Assembly (NCBI GenBank): GCA_030655215.1
Contig: JAURVZ010000035.1
Span: 1 to 64,000, forward strand
Direction of reading: 5' to 3'
DNA length: 64,000 nt
Origin: Pseudolabrys sp.
Lineage (GTDB): Bacteria > Pseudomonadota > Alphaproteobacteria > Rhizobiales > Xanthobacteraceae
Shown here: piece by piece, positions 42,955 to 50,331 of the stretch
How the letters are laid out: every line of letters begins with the position of its first letter
How positions within the stretch are numbered: the stretch's first letter is position 1
The notes under the pieces: generated by a model
Databases searched by the model: none
Told to the model about the DNA's origin: nothing
Seen by the model: only the letters and a program-made list of their open reading frames with translations
Position numbers and translations under genes: made by a program

Positions 42955-43440
42955 ATCAGCGTCGTCAGATGCTGGGGCGGGGAGCGGTGGCTGGAGGGGG
43001 TGTCGGAGATTCGGCGCAACAAACCCGTCAGCGGTCCAAGCCGCATGGTCCCGGCTGCCCGGTCAGGCAGTCGCTGGGGTGTGGAGTATGTGCTCGCAGT
43101 GGGTTCGCTATCTGGCTCAGAAGGCTGGACGGAAAACTTCCTTCCTGCACATGCGGAACGACCCCGTAGCGGTGGTTAGGTGCACCTTCGGTAACGAAGG
43201 GCGCCTGAAATGTAAGACCACCGGGGGCTTTGCGGAGCAAACCTCAAACACCGCGCGCGGAGCGCCAGGCAATCGGCAACTTCGTGGTGACTAACCTGTG
43301 TACTTCTAACTCACACGTACACAGGGCTGCGGGGTTGTTGTGACCCCGGCGTTCCGCGCACCCTCGTTTGAGAGGGTGAGGAGACGGAAGGCACTTTGGA
43401 ATGCGGCCTGCCCGGGGCCGATCAAAAACACGGGCGATGA
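42955..43440 (+). other. Candidate structured RNA / dispersed non-coding element
   Basis: No convincing gene, but many perfect hairpins in series: GCGG/CCGC (43031-43044), CTGCC/GGCAG (43055-43070), CCTTCG-GTAA-CGAAGG (43185-43200), CCTGTGTAC/GTACACAGG (43295-43325), CGGGGT/ACCCCG (43330-43348) and CACCCTC/GAGGGTG (43359-43378). Frames exist on both strands and in several registers but lack ribosome-binding sites. From memory, near-identical stretches recur in Bradyrhizobium-like genomes, where they are often annotated as short hypothetical proteins. It could be a mobile non-coding element or an RNA of unknown class. Confidence 0.5.
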
Positions 43441-43507
43441 ATCACGTCTGAATGACTGCTGTTTGATAATTGAATCGGTGATGGTCGAACGCGCGGCAGT
43501 GTTATCT

Positions 43508-43632
43508 GTCGTCCCCGCGCAGGCGGGGTCCCATACGCCGCAGCTTGATATGGAGCACGGTAGAAGACGGCTTCTTCCATCACTCAATATCAAACGCCGG
43601 GGGCTATGGGTCCCCGCCTGCGCGGGGACGAC
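43508..43632. repeat. REPIN-like inverted pair (family A, complete copy)
   Basis: Two palindromic arms, GTCGTCCCCGCG-CAGG-CGGGG at the left and CCCCGCCTG-CGCGGGGACGAC at the right, face each other around about 70 bp. The arms are the same as at 1-108. The total of 125 bp and the inverted arrangement are typical of REPIN units moved by a RAYT transposase encoded elsewhere. Confidence 0.8.
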
Positions 43633-43640
43633 GGTCGCAA

Positions 43641-43672
43641 AAAAATGCCCGGCTTTGCCACCGGGCATTTTT
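43641..43672. terminator. Terminator downstream of dksA
   Basis: AAAAATGCCCGG and CCGGGCATTTTT form a 12-bp stem with an 8-base loop, 27 bp beyond the dksA stop on the minus strand, with A and T runs for both directions. Confidence 0.8.
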
Positions 43673-43699
43673 CAATTCTCTCTGCGTCCCCTCGCCGTC

Positions 43700-44113
43700 T
43701 CAGTCGTCGCGATAAACCTTCTCGCGCCGTTCGTGGCGTTCCTGCGCTTCGACCGACAAGGTCGCGATCGGACGGGCTTCCAGCCGGCGCAACGAGATCG
43801 GCTCGCCGGTCTCCTCGCAATAGCCGTAAGTACCGTCGTCGATGCGGGAGATGGCGTCGTCGATCTTCGAGATCAGCTTGCGCTGGCGGTCGCGTGAGCG
43901 CAGCTCGATCGAGCGGTCGGTCTCCGAAGAGGCGCGGTCCGCGAGGTCGGGATGGTTCACGTTCTCCTCCTGCAGATGCAGGAGCGTTTCCTTGGCCTCT
44001 TTCAGAATGTCCTCGCGCCAGGCAAGCAGCTTGGTGCGGAAATACTCCCGCTGGCGCTCATTCATGAAGGGCTCCTTATCGGACGGCTGATAAGGCTTAA
44101 CTTTGGCTAACAT
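43700..44113 (-). CDS. dksA: RNA polymerase-binding transcription factor DksA
   Basis: DksA, 137 residues, binds the RNA polymerase secondary channel and with ppGpp resets transcription in the stringent response. The coiled-coil arms (NERQREYFRTKLLAWREDILKEAKETL; RSRDRQRKLISKIDDAISRIDDGTYGYCEETGEPI) and RLEARPIATLSVEAQERHE are clear. Only one cysteine remains where classical DksA has a four-Cys zinc site, a known variant in alphaproteobacteria. The first ATG has CAGGGG ahead; MNERQ at residue 17 is an alternative start. DksA also influences flagellar transcription in other bacteria. Confidence 0.95.
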   Translation of the reverse strand: MLAKVKPYQPSDKEPFMNERQREYFRTKLLAWREDILKEAKETLLHLQEENVNHPDLADRASSETDRSIELRSRDRQRKLISKIDDAISRIDDGTYGYCEETGEPISLRRLEARPIATLSVEAQERHERREKVYRDD

Positions 44114-44285
44114 CCCACTGACCCCTGTCTTATTTTATTATTGAGAAAGTCCCCTCCCGATGCGGCGAGCTTATATACGCCCGCCACGCGGGCGACAATA
44201 TCCTCGTGCGCCCGCGCTGGTTGCCAGATTAATGCGAAAGTTCAATGACTTCGGGGAAATGCCGGAACTTGGTTAAACCGGGAAA

Positions 44286-44696
44286 TTAGCGGATTCCGGC
44301 CTTGGCGATCTCAACCGCCACCCGCAGGCCGATCTCGGCCATCACGGTATCCAGGCCCGGATCGCCGGTTTCCTCGGCCAGGCCGTCGGCCGCGATGCGC
44401 AGCCGGGCCAGCGTCGAGGGGGTGACCGAGCCGTCGAGCAAGCCGAGCTTCAGGTCGTCGAGCACGTCGAGCGCCTTGCGGCCTTTGTTGACCGCCCGCT
44501 TCTTGCGCTCGGTCGCGGTGTCGATGCCCTGCAGGGCCATCAGGCTGTCGAGGCTGGAGACACTGCGCAGCATCGTTGTCGCTGTCGTGTTCTGCGGCAG
44601 GTCCGGCTCGCTCAGCGAGAAACCGCCGGACGATGCGCGGCGCGCTCCATTGGGTTTGGCCGCTGTCGCGGCTGCCTGCGTTCCGTAAATGCGCAT
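44286..44696 (-). CDS. fliX: Flagellar assembly regulator FliX
   Basis: FliX, 136 residues from the ATG at 44694-44696 (MRIYG). Signs are the MRI start, a Ser/Gly-rich segment (RRASSGGFSLSEPD), and a helical C-terminal half with SLMALQGIDTATERKKRAVNKGRKALDVLDDLKLGLLDG and LDTVMAEIGLRVAVEIAK. In Caulobacter FliX couples completion of the early flagellar structure to FlbD, the sigma-54 activator. Its place next to a sigma-54 promoter (flgI) and behind a CtrA-like box fits that role. Confidence 0.88.
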   Translation of the reverse strand: MRIYGTQAAATAAKPNGARRASSGGFSLSEPDLPQNTTATTMLRSVSSLDSLMALQGIDTATERKKRAVNKGRKALDVLDDLKLGLLDGSVTPSTLARLRIAADGLAEETGDPGLDTVMAEIGLRVAVEIAKAGIR

Positions 44697-44754
44697 CTCA
44701 AATGACCCCAGCCGAACAAAGTCGGTGCCCCGGTAGTCTGGAACTTGCCCGCTT

Positions 44755-44773
44755 ATGGTTAATCGGCGGTAAA
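44755..44773 (-). promoter_or_regulatory. CtrA-like box upstream of fliX
   Basis: On the minus strand TTTA-CCGCCGA-TTAACCAT, the same form as the flgB site, ending 59 bp before the fliX start. fliX is a CtrA-dependent class II gene in Caulobacter. Confidence 0.6.
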
Positions 44774-44885
44774 TGCCCGGCAAAAACTGCCGTTGAAGTC
44801 CGTTTGTGCCGGGGCCTGCTGCCCTGCCAACGCCCTGCCCGCGCTGAAAACCCTTTATTTATAAGGGTTTTTACGCTGACCCAAA

Positions 44886-44903
44886 GTGGCACGGCATTCG
44901 CAA
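44886..44903 (+). promoter_or_regulatory. Sigma-54 promoter of the flgI operon
   Basis: TGGCACGGCATTCGCA with GG at 44888-44889 and GC at 44900-44901, ten bases apart. One mismatch to TGGCACG-N4-TTGC. The flgI ATG lies 41 bp downstream. Confidence 0.75.
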
Positions 44904-44941
44904 TACAGAGGAGACTTAACCGGTCACATTGGGGAGCAGTG

Positions 44942-46057
44942 ATGACGCGGACGTGGTTCACCGCCCTTGTGGCGGCATTCTTGATTTCGTTTGCCTCGGT
45001 CAACGCCGGGGCGACCTCGCGCATCAAAGACCTCGCCAATATCGAGGGCGTGCGCCAGAACCAGTTGATCGGCTATGGCTTGGTTGTTGGTCTCAACAAC
45101 ACCGGCGATACGCTGAACAACATCCCGTTCACCAAACAATCGCTGCAAGCGATGCTGGAGCGGCTCGGCGTCAATATTCGCGGGCAAAACCTGCGCACTG
45201 GCAATGTCGCCGCGGTGATGGTGACGGCCAATCTGCCCGCCTTCTCGACGCAAGGCACCCGCATCGACATCACCGTGTCGTCGCTTGGTGATGCGAAGAG
45301 CCTGCAGGGCGGCATGTTGTTGGTCACGCCGCTGCTCGGTGCCGACGGTAACGTCTACGCCGTCGGTCAGGGTTCTGTCGCGATCGGCGGTTTCGAGGCC
45401 TCGGGCGAAGCCGCCAAGATCGTGCGCGGCGTGCCGACCGTCGGCCGCATCTCGAACGGCGCGCTGATTGAGCGCGAAATCGAGTTCAACCTCAATCGCC
45501 AGAGCCAGCTGCGCATGGCGTTGCGCAATCCGGATTTCACCACGGCCAAGCGCATTGCGGCGGCGATCAACGATTATATCGGCGTGCCGACGGCGGAATC
45601 GCTGGATCCGGGCACGGTCGGCATCACCGTGCCGCAGCAATATCGCAGCAATGTCATCGCGCTCCTGACCGAGATTGAGCAGCTCCAAGTCGAGCCCGAT
45701 CTCGCCGCCAAGATCGTCATCGATGAGCGCTCCGGCATCATCGTCATGGGCCGCGATGTCCGGGTGTCCATGGTCGCTGTGGCGCAGGGCAATCTCACCG
45801 TGACCATCAGCGAAACGCCAACGGTCAGTCAGCCCGGACCCTTCGCGCCGCGCGGTGCGGAGACGGTCACCGTCAACCGCACGCGCATCGGCGTGCAGGA
45901 GGACGGCAAGCGTCTGGCGGTGGTCAAGGACGGCGTCTCGCTGCAGCAACTGGTTGATGGTCTCAATGCCTTAGGGATCGGCCCGCGCGACATGATCGCC
46001 ATTCTTCAGGCAATCAAGGCCGCCGGCGCCATCCAGGCCGACATCGAGGTGATGTAA
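44942..46057 (+). CDS. flgI: Flagellar P-ring protein FlgI
   Basis: FlgI, the periplasmic P-ring subunit, 371 residues. The signal peptide (TWFTALVAAFLISFASVNAGA) is followed by the invariant SRIKDLANIEGVRQNQLIGYGLVVGLNNTGD. The C-terminal VSLQQLVDGLNALGIGPRDMIAILQAIKAAGAIQADIEVM is typical. GGGGAGCAGTG precedes ATG 44942, which fixes the start although the frame is open further upstream. Its stop overlaps the flgJ start by one base (TAATG). Confidence 0.97.
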   Translation: MTRTWFTALVAAFLISFASVNAGATSRIKDLANIEGVRQNQLIGYGLVVGLNNTGDTLNNIPFTKQSLQAMLERLGVNIRGQNLRTGNVAAVMVTANLPAFSTQGTRIDITVSSLGDAKSLQGGMLLVTPLLGADGNVYAVGQGSVAIGGFEASGEAAKIVRGVPTVGRISNGALIEREIEFNLNRQSQLRMALRNPDFTTAKRIAAAINDYIGVPTAESLDPGTVGITVPQQYRSNVIALLTEIEQLQVEPDLAAKIVIDERSGIIVMGRDVRVSMVAVAQGNLTVTISETPTVSQPGPFAPRGAETVTVNRTRIGVQEDGKRLAVVKDGVSLQQLVDGLNALGIGPRDMIAILQAIKAAGAIQADIEVM

Positions 46058-46416
46058 TGGCGAGCATGTCTGCCTCCATGACAATGCCCTCGGTCGGCAT
46101 GAACCCAGCCGATCTGCTGAAGAACAACCCGTCCGCCGCGGCCGCGAAACTGAAAGCCGGCGCCGGTTTTTCTGAGGCCAGCAAGGCCAAGGCGAAGCAG
46201 GCCTCGGAGGATTTCGAGGCGGTGTTTCTCAACAGCATGTTCCAGCAGATGTTCAGCGGCCTGCAAGGCGAAGGCCCGATGGGCGGCAATGGCGCGACCG
46301 GCACCTGGCGCTCGTTCCTGACCGATGAATATTCCAAGAGCTTCGCCAAGGCCGGCGGCATCGGCATTGCCAATCAGGTCTATACCGCCCTGCTCGCCCA
46401 ACAAGAGGTCCGTTAA
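46057..46416 (+). CDS. flgJ: FlgJ-like rod-binding protein (no muramidase domain)
   Basis: A 119-residue protein equal to the N-terminal rod-binding domain of FlgJ only: KAKQASEDFEAVFLNSMFQQMFSGLQGEGPMGGN and WRSFLTDEYSKSFAKAGGIGIANQVYTALL. The peptidoglycan hydrolase domain of enterobacterial FlgJ is missing, as usual in alphaproteobacteria (also named CheL). Overlaps at both ends (TAATG) imply coupled translation with flgI and the FlgN-like gene. Confidence 0.9.
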   Translation: MASMSASMTMPSVGMNPADLLKNNPSAAAAKLKAGAGFSEASKAKAKQASEDFEAVFLNSMFQQMFSGLQGEGPMGGNGATGTWRSFLTDEYSKSFAKAGGIGIANQVYTALLAQQEVR

Positions 46417-46886
46417 TGAACAAGAGCCCGAAACCGGCGCCGATCGCCAATGCCGATGACGCGGTGCGCGCGGTCGCCAATCTCAACACGATCATGGACC
46501 GGCTGGTGATGACGGTCGAACAGGAAACCGCGCGCGTGCGCGTCGGCCGGCTGCGCGATGCGCTCGAGCGTGACGAGACCAAGGTTGATCTGGCCCGCGC
46601 CTATGCCGCGGAATCGGAACGGGTGGCGGCGGCCCGGGGTATCATCGCCTCGAACCTGCCGGACGTTCTTGAGCGCCTGCGCAAGCGGCACGATGCGTTC
46701 CGCGCGCTGCTGCAAACCAATCTGACGGTGCTGGCAACGGCGCATGCGGTGTCGGAAGGTATTATTCGCGGCGTGCAAGGTGAGTTGGCGCGTAAGCAGG
46801 CCCCCTCCACTTACGGCGCCACCGGCCGCGCCAATGTGCCGAGCAGCAAGACCAGCCAGCCTTTGGCGCTGAGCAAGTCGCTCTAG
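46416..46886 (+). CDS. FlgN-like flagellar export chaperone
   Basis: A 156-residue, mostly helical cytoplasmic protein (AVANLNTIMDRLVMTVEQETARVRVGRLRDALERDETKVDLARAY, ERLRKRHDAFRALLQTNLTVLATAHAVSEGIIRGVQGELARK). The long helical hairpin, the position after flgJ and a disordered Ser/Thr-rich tail match FlgN-type chaperones for FlgK/FlgL, though the sequence is diverged. It is the last gene of the flgI operon, followed by a strong terminator. Confidence 0.7.
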   Translation: MNKSPKPAPIANADDAVRAVANLNTIMDRLVMTVEQETARVRVGRLRDALERDETKVDLARAYAAESERVAAARGIIASNLPDVLERLRKRHDAFRALLQTNLTVLATAHAVSEGIIRGVQGELARKQAPSTYGATGRANVPSSKTSQPLALSKSL

Positions 46887-46910
46887 TTTTCTCTTTTGTC
46901 TTTCGGGCAT

Positions 46911-46946
46911 AAAAAAACGGCGGGGAAATTCCCCGCCGTTCTCTTT
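46911..46946. terminator. Bidirectional terminator between flgN-like and flagellin genes
   Basis: AACGGCGGGG-AAATT-CCCCGCCGTT is a 10-bp stem flanked by seven A on the left and CTCTTTT on the right, between two convergent genes. Confidence 0.9.
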
Positions 46947-46964
46947 TGTGTTGGTCGTTCAGGC

Positions 46965-49118
46965 TTAGCCGAAGAGCGACAGAACCGCCTGGTCGGCCTG
47001 CGACGAGAGCGACAGGGCTGTGGTCGACAGCGACTGACGGGTCTGCAGGGCGAGCAAGTTGGCGCCTTCCTGGTTGGTATCGGCGAGCACCAGGTTGTCG
47101 GCACCCGTCTGCAGCGTGTTGATCATCGTCTTGGTGAAGTCCTGACGATTCTGCACAACCGAGAGGTTCGAACCGAGCGACGATGACTGCGAGCGCAGGG
47201 TCGACAGAGCCGAGGTGATCTTGCCGAGCGTGGCGGAGATCGAGGCACCCGAGTCAAAGTCCGAGTTGTTCGCCTGCGTGACGCCGAGGCTGGTGCTGCT
47301 GATCGACAAGGTCGCGCCGTTGGCATCCTTGGCCTGGACGTTGATGGCCGACGAGCCGGTCTCGTTCAGCACCAGCTTCATGTTATCGCCGTTCAACAGG
47401 TTGATGCCGTTGTAGGACGAGTCGGCCGCCAGCTTGTCGAGCTGGTCGCGCAGCTGGTTGAACTGCTGCACAAGGCTCTTACGCACGGAGTTGCCAGTGA
47501 TCGTCTGCGTGTTGGCACCGCCGGTCGAGCCGTTGACCTGCGTGGACGTCGCACCGACAACCGACAGGTCGGCGGTCGACAAGTTCATGATTCGCAGGCT
47601 GCCGTTGTCGTTGGTGGCCTTGACCTTGCCGGTCAGCGCAGCGTCGCCGTTGATCGAGGCAACGAGCTGATCGACGGTCTTGACCGAAGCGGTCGAGGTC
47701 GCAACGCCCTGATCGACGAGAGTCGCGCCGAACATTGCGGTGGCGTCCGTACCAGCGATGGTCAGCTTGGCGCCGCCAGCCGCGATTTCGCGAATACCGA
47801 TCTTGCCGGAGTCATCGAACGCTTCAAACGCGCTGGCGGTGCCTGCCGACAGCTGGGTGTTGATGCTGGTAATAGCGGCATTAAAGCCCGTACCAGCAGC
47901 GATCGTGACGGCCTTATCGTTGATCGTGAAGTCGTAGGAGTCAGCCGGCGAACCCAGCGACGTTGAAGTCGTGGTGCCGAGGGCAAGACCGGTGACCGAG
48001 TTGTCGATGGTACCGGTATCGGCGTTCGTCGTTGTGCCGAGGCCGAGGTTCGCAACCGCCGCAGTACCGCCAGCAGCAGCCTGGTTGGCGATCGAGACGC
48101 TGTTGGTGCCATTGGCGCGACCGGAGATCGTGAGGCCGGTCGTACCGCCAACCGTGAAAGCGCCCGCACCGAACGCGGCGTCCAACTGAGTCTGCACGGC
48201 GGTACGGGCAGCGCCAACCGTTGCGCCGTTCGCGTTGCTCAGCGAGATCGCCTGACCGTTCACTTCGAAGGTGTAGGTTTCGCCGGCGGCCAAGCCGGTG
48301 TAGGCAGTACCAGCAACGCTCGCCTGATGGGCAACTGCGCCCGTACCGGCCTGGTTGCTGATGACGACGTCGTTGGTGCCGTCAGCCTTGCCGGAGATCT
48401 TGAAGCCGTCGCCCGCGGTGTTGTCACCAACAGTGAAAGCGCCCGACCCGAAGCGCGCATCAAGCTGCGACTGGACCGAAGCCTTGGCATTGGTCAAGTT
48501 GTTGCCCGCGGTCGAACCCGAGGTGGTGCTGTCCAGCGTGATGTCCTGGCCGTTGACCTTGAACGTGTAGGTCGAGGCGCCGGACAGGCCACGGTAGGTA
48601 CCGCCCGAGGTGGAAGCAGCCGCCGAGGCGCTCGGCGCGAGGTAGTTGGCGCTGGCCGACAGCGTGGCTTCCGTGCCAGCGGTCGAAATTGAGTTCAGAG
48701 CGACGTTGACCGAACCGGTGACTGCACCGCCCGAGATCGTCAGGTTCTTCACAGTGCCGCCAGAGCTGATCGTAGCGCTGTCGATGCTGTAGGTCGCGCT
48801 CTGCCAGGACGAGTCCTGCTGCGCCTGGTTCAGCGTCGACTGCATCGACTGCAGCGTGGTGGTGATCGCGCTCAGGCCGTTGTTCGCCGCCTGAATCGTC
48901 TGAATGCCGTTCGACATCGAGTCGAGCAGCGAGTTGAGATCGCCGGCGCGGCTCTGCAGCGACTGCGACGTGAAATAGTTGATCGGATTGTCGAGAGCCG
49001 AGGTGACCTTCTTGCCCGTCGCGAGACGGTTCTGAGTGGTCTGCATCAGCTGGGCGGTGTTCTGGAGCGAAAGCAAATTCGCGCGAACGCCGGCGGAGAG
49101 AGTGATACCCGAAGACAT
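46965..49118 (-). CDS. Flagellin, large form with repeated central domains
   Basis: Filament subunit of 717 residues, far longer than the roughly 270-400 of most alphaproteobacterial flagellins. The N-terminal D0/D1 region (VRANLLSLQNTAQLMQTTQNRLATGKKVTSALDNPINYFTSQSL) and the C-terminal D0/D1 (SLGSNLSVVQNRQDFTKTMINTLQTGADNLVLADTNQEGANLLALQTRQSL) are standard. The middle has tandem units: 174-260 and 273-355 share TYTFxVNGQxI..L, VQ(S/T)QLDA.FG.GAFTVG and ISG.A.GTN, and 394-470 is a third, weaker unit like the flagellin IN motif. The start MSSGIT is chosen at 49118. Expression depends on flaF/flbT nearby. No sigma-54 motif was seen upstream. Confidence 0.95.
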   Translation of the reverse strand: MSSGITLSAGVRANLLSLQNTAQLMQTTQNRLATGKKVTSALDNPINYFTSQSLQSRAGDLNSLLDSMSNGIQTIQAANNGLSAITTTLQSMQSTLNQAQQDSSWQSATYSIDSATISSGGTVKNLTISGGAVTGSVNVALNSISTAGTEATLSASANYLAPSASAAASTSGGTYRGLSGASTYTFKVNGQDITLDSTTSGSTAGNNLTNAKASVQSQLDARFGSGAFTVGDNTAGDGFKISGKADGTNDVVISNQAGTGAVAHQASVAGTAYTGLAAGETYTFEVNGQAISLSNANGATVGAARTAVQTQLDAAFGAGAFTVGGTTGLTISGRANGTNSVSIANQAAAGGTAAVANLGLGTTTNADTGTIDNSVTGLALGTTTSTSLGSPADSYDFTINDKAVTIAAGTGFNAAITSINTQLSAGTASAFEAFDDSGKIGIREIAAGGAKLTIAGTDATAMFGATLVDQGVATSTASVKTVDQLVASINGDAALTGKVKATNDNGSLRIMNLSTADLSVVGATSTQVNGSTGGANTQTITGNSVRKSLVQQFNQLRDQLDKLAADSSYNGINLLNGDNMKLVLNETGSSAINVQAKDANGATLSISSTSLGVTQANNSDFDSGASISATLGKITSALSTLRSQSSSLGSNLSVVQNRQDFTKTMINTLQTGADNLVLADTNQEGANLLALQTRQSLSTTALSLSSQADQAVLSLFG

Positions 49119-49420
49119 GGACTTAAACCTTTCTGGTTTGTCGTACTGGACGCGTGCAAGCACCGGCTTTCGAGAGCCGACTGGTGTGCCTCGGATCAGA
49201 ACGTCTCACACGGACCCTAGCGGAGAGTTAATGGCGCAGCCCTGCACCACCCGGGGCATGTCAACAAAACAGGGGCTCAATGACGCGACTGTTTACAACT
49301 CGATAAGTTTCATTAATGAACGTGACGCAACGGCGTCACTCACACACCGCAAATGCTGTGTTTGCCGATTTTCCGCGTTTACACATTGAAATACCTGCGA
49401 GCCGGCACGAACCATTTCGC

Positions 49421-49439
49421 GTAATCGTTCATTAACCAT
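49421..49439 (+). promoter_or_regulatory. CtrA-like box upstream of flbT
   Basis: GTAA-TCGTTCA-TTAACCAT: the right half is the full octamer, the left half has one mismatch. It ends 38 bp before the flbT start. The rest of the 358-bp flagellin-flbT gap (49119-49476) shows no gene; the flagellin promoter must be there but I cannot define it. Confidence 0.5.
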
Positions 49440-49476
49440 GCGGGACAACGATACGCATAAGGAAGGCACAGCCACC

Positions 49477-49926
49477 ATGCCGTTGAAAGTCGAACTCAAG
49501 CCGGGCGAACGCATCCTCATTGGAGAATGCGTGATTACCAATGCCGGGCACAGGACCAGCCTCGTGATTGAAGGCCGCGCGCCGATCATTCGCGAGAAGG
49601 ACATCATGACGGCCGACAAGGCCGACACGCCGGCCAAGCGCATCTATCTATCGGTGCTGCTGATGTATGCGTCGCGCGACCCCCGCGAGCAGCACCAGAC
49701 CTATTTTGCGCTGGTACGCGATCTCATCCAGGCGGCGCCGAGCACGTGGGCAATGATTGAGACTATCAATAATCATATCTTAACAGGCGATATGTACAAA
49801 GCACTCAAGCAGGCAAAACAGCTAATCGAATACGAGCAGGAGCTCATACGTAATGAATCAAGCGACGCTGGCTTACGGCAAAGTGGCAAACCAGGTGACG
49901 ACACCTCGTCAGATGGAAGCCGATAA
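49477..49926 (+). CDS. flbT: Flagellin post-transcriptional regulator FlbT
   Basis: FlbT, 149 residues, binds flagellin mRNA and couples its stability and translation to assembly. The family sequence is clear: LKPGERILIGECVITNAGHRTSLVIEGRAPIIREKDIM, RIYLSVLLMYASRDPREQHQTYFALVRDLIQAAPS and NHILTGDMYKALKQAKQLIEYEQELI. AAGGAAGG precedes ATG 49477. The last 24 codons overlap the flaF gene in another frame. Confidence 0.96.
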   Translation: MPLKVELKPGERILIGECVITNAGHRTSLVIEGRAPIIREKDIMTADKADTPAKRIYLSVLLMYASRDPREQHQTYFALVRDLIQAAPSTWAMIETINNHILTGDMYKALKQAKQLIEYEQELIRNESSDAGLRQSGKPGDDTSSDGSR

Positions 49927-50218
49927 GCTCCTTCAAGCTGCCTCTCAATTGCAAGCCGTCCGCGATCGCTGGAACGACGAGCAGTCTGGCCTGGAAGCAG
50001 CCCTGCACAACAACCGCATGCTGTGGTCGATCCTGATGACGTCGGTGACCCGCCCGGACAATCCGTTGCCGGCCGCTCTGCGTCAGAACGTCGCCAATAT
50101 CGGTATCTTTGTTTTCAAACAGACGCTCGAGACGATGCAGGAGCCGGGCCCCGAAAAGCTGGTCCCGTTGATCAGCATCAACCGTGATCTCGCGTCAGGT
50201 CTGCTCGGCCGCGCCTAA
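49853..50218 (+). CDS. flaF: Flagellin secretion regulator FlaF
   Basis: FlaF, 121 residues, needed for flagellin secretion/translation and a partner of FlbT. Family marks are AYGKVANQVTTPRQMEADKLLQAASQLQAV and LHNNRMLWSILMTSVTRPDNPLPAALRQNVANIGIFVFKQTLE. The start at 49853 has CAGGAG upstream and lies inside flbT, a 74-base overlap in a different frame. A terminator follows. Confidence 0.96.
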   Translation: MNQATLAYGKVANQVTTPRQMEADKLLQAASQLQAVRDRWNDEQSGLEAALHNNRMLWSILMTSVTRPDNPLPAALRQNVANIGIFVFKQTLETMQEPGPEKLVPLISINRDLASGLLGRA

Positions 50219-50246
50219 GCGCTGCAACTAGTTCGAATAGAAAAGA

Positions 50247-50272
50247 CCGCGGCTTAGCCCGCGGCTTTTTTT
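50247..50272 (+). terminator. Terminator after flaF
   Basis: CCGCGG-CTTAGC-CCGCGG stem followed by C and seven T. It ends the flbT-flaF operon. A dispersed repeat unit (GTGCGAGCGCCC...GAGCCTCGAAGGGCGACGGC, 50283-50326) follows before flgL. Confidence 0.85.
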
Positions 50273-50331
50273 ATCCGTCCCCCTGAGGTGCGAGCGCCCT
50301 TGCGCGAGCCTCGAAGGGCGACGGCTCACGA

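Noticed and set aside
43028-43294. Short open frames in the structured element as proteins
   Set aside because: Several frames on both strands have equal claims, none with a ribosome-binding site, and hairpins dominate the sequence.
42955-43440. Permuted tmRNA, RNase P RNA, 6S RNA or ORF-less group II intron
   Set aside because: No tag-peptide frame, no RNase P core sequences, wrong size for 6S RNA, and no domain V-like hairpin or GTGYG start was found.
49119-49476. Sigma-54 promoter for flagellin
   Set aside because: All GG-N10-GC hits on the minus strand lack the TGGCAC context; the flagellin promoter remains undefined.
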